A stretch of DNA of 64,000 nt, taken from Candidatus Nitrosopumilus sp. GTDB lineage: Archaea; Thermoproteota; Nitrososphaeria; Nitrososphaerales; Nitrosopumilaceae. Of the stretch, positions 62,306-64,000 are shown piece by piece (positions within the stretch are counted from its first letter, which is position 1; each line of letters opens with the position of its first letter). The position numbers and the translations under genes are program-made. The DNA is taken from the NCBI GenBank assembly GCA_003331425.1, contig QOOS01000001.1, positions 124,001-188,000 of the forward strand, read 5' to 3'. The notes under the pieces are model-generated. The model searched no databases and was not told the origin of the DNA. It worked only from the letters and a program-made list of their open reading frames with translations.

Positions 62306-62908
62306 ATGTTAGTAGAGATTCCTGATCCTGAAGTGATTTTAGGTGTGATTTTAGCATTTTTGATAGGTTTGGGTGGCTTGTATCTATTCTTCAAAATACG
62401 TCCATTCATAAAATCTAGTAGTGATATTGATGATCCTACCCAAACAGAGCGCTTAGAGTACTATGAAAGACAGTTAATTGATATGAAAATACGCCTAGAT
62501 GCATTAGAAATTCAAGGAATTGATGAAAAGCCTGTTGATCCTAACCTGGAATTGAAACAATTCATGCAAGGATTAGTAGAAAATTATGAATCACAAAAAG
62601 AAGTTGAAGTGATTAAAGAGCCTGAAATTATTGTTGAAAAGCCTGTTTCTGTGCCTAAAATTCCTAATATTGAGCATGTGAGCCCAACTGATTATGTGTT
62701 GCACCTAATCACAGACAAAGCTATGACGTCACGTGACATACAAATCACAACAAAAAGAAGTAGAGAGCATACTTCGCGGTTAATGAAGAAATTATTTGAA
62801 AGTGGTTTGGTTCAACGAAATACTGAGACAAAACCTTACACATATTCAATTACTGAAAAAGGCAAATCTAAAGTTGAGGATGTTACATCTAATCCAACTG
62901 TTGTTTAG
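62306..62908 (+). CDS. Membrane-anchored winged-helix protein
   Basis: About 200 residues. One N-terminal helix (VILGVILAFLIGLGGLYLFF) is followed by a coiled-coil-like part (TERLEYYERQLIDMKIRLDALE), a linker, and a C-terminal winged helix (DYVLHLITDKAMTSRDIQITTKRSREHTSRLMKKLFESGLVQRNTETKPYTYSITEKGK) of MarR/ArsR type. A DNA-binding domain on a membrane tether next to a replication origin is noteworthy. ATG 62306 or GTG 62303 is the start. Confidence 0.78.
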   Translation: MLVEIPDPEVILGVILAFLIGLGGLYLFFKIRPFIKSSSDIDDPTQTERLEYYERQLIDMKIRLDALEIQGIDEKPVDPNLELKQFMQGLVENYESQKEVEVIKEPEIIVEKPVSVPKIPNIEHVSPTDYVLHLITDKAMTSRDIQITTKRSREHTSRLMKKLFESGLVQRNTETKPYTYSITEKGKSKVEDVTSNPTVV

Positions 62909-63042
62909 ATAGTTCAACATATTATTTTCAGAGTGATTTTAGTGAAAATATGAAATTTACTCAATAAATCATTATAATTTTTAATTATTCATTAAAATAA
63001 TATAATATTAAATTATATATATTATTAAATTATAATCAAATT
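62909..63042. other. Very A/T-rich intergenic segment
   Basis: Almost pure A/T from about 62960 to 63040, with overlapping TAATAT/ATTATA runs. It contains the promoter of the AbrB-like gene (several TATA candidates). It could also help DNA unwinding, given the presumed origin 600 bp away. No coding frame. Confidence 0.55.
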
Positions 63043-63204
63043 ATGTCAGTTCAAGAGAATGAAGTTTTAGTGAAAATTACATCTGCAGGTACAATTTCAA
63101 TACCTAAACAATTTAGAAAATTTATGGATGTTCAAAAAGGTGAATATGTTAAAATGATTCTTGGTAAAGATAGGTTGATTGTTCGAAAGGTAACTATTAC
63201 TTGA
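63043..63204 (+). CDS. AbrB/SpoVT-type small DNA-binding protein
   Basis: A 53-residue frame from ATG 63043. VLVKITSAGTISIPKQFRKFMDVQKGEYVKMILGKDRLIVRKV is a complete swapped-hairpin AbrB domain (VKI...G.I.IPK..R...) as in archaeal regulators and MazE-like antitoxins. No toxin gene adjoins, so a regulatory role is more likely. It converges on the next gene 3 bp away. Confidence 0.82.
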   Translation: MSVQENEVLVKITSAGTISIPKQFRKFMDVQKGEYVKMILGKDRLIVRKVTIT

Positions 63205-63207
63205 GAA

Positions 63208-63597
63208 TTATTGTTGTTTTTGAGTGATTTTAATAGATTGGTAAGTCCATTCTCTACCAGTTCTAGTTCTTTCTACCCTACCTTTTGAAGCAAATCGTGA
63301 TAAATATGTCGAAATTACACTAAGTTTTACAGGTTCGTTGTATTCATCTTCATATTTTTCAAGTATGTTTGATGATGTGAATTTACCCATTGGGAAGTAT
63401 TTTTCTACGATATGTGAAATTTTAGATCCTACTGAATCCATTTTTACAGGTTGGTCTTCCTGGTCTTCTATATTCATCAAATCCATCATTTCAAATATTT
63501 TTAGAACTTTATCTCTAGTCACATTACCTTCTAATTTAATATCATAACGTGCACCGTCTGCATCCTCCATATCAATTCGTATTCGTTTTTTGGCCAT
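63208..63597 (-). CDS. Conserved winged-helix-like protein
   Basis: A 129-residue protein. The N-terminus (KKRIRIDMEDADGARYDIKLEGNVTRDKVLKIFEMMDLM) is a beta-rich and helical module, and the C-terminal half (FPMGKFTSSNILEKYEDEYNEPVKLSVISTYLSRFASKGRVERTRTGREWTY) is a winged helix with a basic wing. It resembles the layout at 20655-21128. It is the last gene before the presumed origin and reads away from it. Confidence 0.75.
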   Translation of the reverse strand: MAKKRIRIDMEDADGARYDIKLEGNVTRDKVLKIFEMMDLMNIEDQEDQPVKMDSVGSKISHIVEKYFPMGKFTSSNILEKYEDEYNEPVKLSVISTYLSRFASKGRVERTRTGREWTYQSIKITQKQQ

Positions 63598-63757
63598 TGT
63601 TGAGATCTAACAGATCAAATGTTAACGGTTGAAGTGATCTGATCAGTTTTGTTAACATTGTTGTTTGTTAACATTGACTGCCTAGGTCACGCCTAGCCTA
63701 TTTTTTGTTATTAACACACACCCTTTAATTTAGCCCCCTTAGGTATGGAAAAACCAT

Positions 63758-63780
63758 GCCTGGAGTGGAAATAAAGGGGT
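63758..63780 (+). promoter_or_regulatory. Origin recognition box-like motif 1
   Basis: A 23-base element whose core AGTGGAAATAAAGGGGT closely follows the archaeal ORB pattern known from Pyrococcus and Sulfolobus (CAGTGGAAAC plus a G-string). The G-string lies at its 3' side, giving orientation. Confidence 0.72.
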
Positions 63781-63818
63781 ATTTTTGACATATTCACAGT
63801 GTTAACAGTGTTCTTAAC

Positions 63819-63841
63819 GCCTGGAATGGAAATATAGGGGT
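63819..63841 (+). promoter_or_regulatory. Origin recognition box-like motif 2
   Basis: Differs from motif 1 at only two of 23 positions (core AATGGAAATATAGGGGT), same orientation, 61 bp downstream. Confidence 0.72.
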
Positions 63842-63920
63842 TAAAATGAGGTTTTTTTTGATTTTCTTCACATAAAATTAACAATTTGTTAACATGTTTT
63901 TCTAACAATAATAATCCCAC

Positions 63921-63943
63921 ACACCAATATTTCCACTCTATCT
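63921..63943 (-). promoter_or_regulatory. Origin recognition box-like motif 3 (inverted)
   Basis: On the minus strand the core reads GAGTGGAAATATTGGTGT, matching motif 1 at 16 of 23 positions. The opposite orientation next to the A/T-rich tail is typical for boxes that flank the unwinding element. Confidence 0.58.
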
Positions 63944-64000
63944 TTTTTAATTTTATTTTTTTTAGAAAAACTAAAACTAACTAAAAATAATTAATGATAA

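Larger units (their letters stand above)
63601..64000. other. Probable chromosomal replication origin (non-coding)
   Basis: About 400 bp with no credible gene. It holds two direct and one inverted ORB-like motifs, five TGTTAAC dyads (63620, 63650, 63666, 63800, 63887) and an A/T-rich end from 63940 with T-runs then A-runs. This is the standard make-up of an archaeal origin: Orc1/Cdc6 boxes beside a DNA unwinding element. An orc1/cdc6 gene is expected just past 64000; that is inference. Confidence 0.75.

Noticed and set aside
61796-63204. Horizontally acquired island
   Set aside because: Word use differs (GTGATT-rich), but there is no integrase, no flanking repeat with attachment to a tRNA gene, and the small regulators look like ordinary thaumarchaeal genes.
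63711-63920. Minus-strand open frame of 69 codons in the right-end region
   Set aside because: It runs through the ORB-like boxes and TGTTAAC dyads, has no recognisable domain and the region has repeat structure that does not keep a reading frame.

Overview
The window is a dense, AT-rich stretch of archaeal chromosome that reads as a Nitrosopumilus-like ammonia-oxidising thaumarchaeon (Nitrososphaerota). The supporting genes are two-subunit archaeal machinery (PCNA, RpoL, TFS, family D polymerase DP2, a GINS subunit, thermosome, proteasome beta, aCPSF1), ether-lipid genes (G1P dehydrogenase, GGGP synthase), the archaeal CoA route, cobalamin genes including BluB, and many small conserved proteins of thaumarchaeal type. 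TTG and GTG starts are frequent. Genes are short-spaced and often overlap by a few bases. No amo genes, phage genes, IS elements or CRISPR arrays were seen.

Layout. 1-4.1 kb: a CoA biosynthesis run (pantoate kinase, phosphopantothenate synthetase, PanB, CoaBC) ending in a methyltransferase. 4.2-11.5 kb: small hypothetical proteins, an M24 peptidase, a PP-loop tRNA-thiolation-type enzyme, SepF, the aCPSF1/proteasome-beta pair and G1P dehydrogenase. 11.5-27.6 kb: FKBP and cyclophilin isomerases, NadM, RtcA, BluB, tRNA-Val, tRNA-Arg with a probable D-loop intron, several metal-binding micro-proteins, a PfkB kinase, dUTPase-like protein, an orphan MtrA-like protein with a DegT aminotransferase, TyrRS and CobJ. 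27.7-37.9 kb: exported proteins, aspartate kinase, PCNA-TFS-RpoL, two tandem micro-protein paralogues, a phosphatase, a class V aminotransferase, a highly codon-biased ferredoxin and a J-domain fusion. 38-49 kb: glutamine synthetase 1, a lysine-2,3-aminomutase-type radical SAM protein, an MscS channel, PRPP synthetase, then an RNA-processing group (Trm-G10, RNase Z, UPF0201/UPF0200, CCA-adding enzyme, COG2112 kinase, tRNA-Pro). 49-62 kb: oxidoreductases, a GINS subunit, glutamine synthetase 2, thermosome, SHMT, DP2 and GGGP synthase. 62-64 kb: small DNA-binding-type proteins and a non-coding segment.

The most interesting feature is that non-coding right end (about 63.6-64.0 kb). It holds two direct and one inverted copy of a motif resembling the archaeal origin recognition box, five TGTTAAC dyads and an A/T-rich tail. 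I read it as the probable chromosomal replication origin, with an orc1/cdc6 gene expected just beyond the window. The DP2 and GINS genes lie on the approach to it. Other points worth attention are a 20-bp-spaced direct repeat upstream of the ferredoxin gene, a 19-bp palindrome upstream of a small regulator next to GGGP synthase, the tRNA-Arg intron, a degenerate J-domain fused to a beta-rich repeat protein, and a Cys cluster inside an MscS channel.
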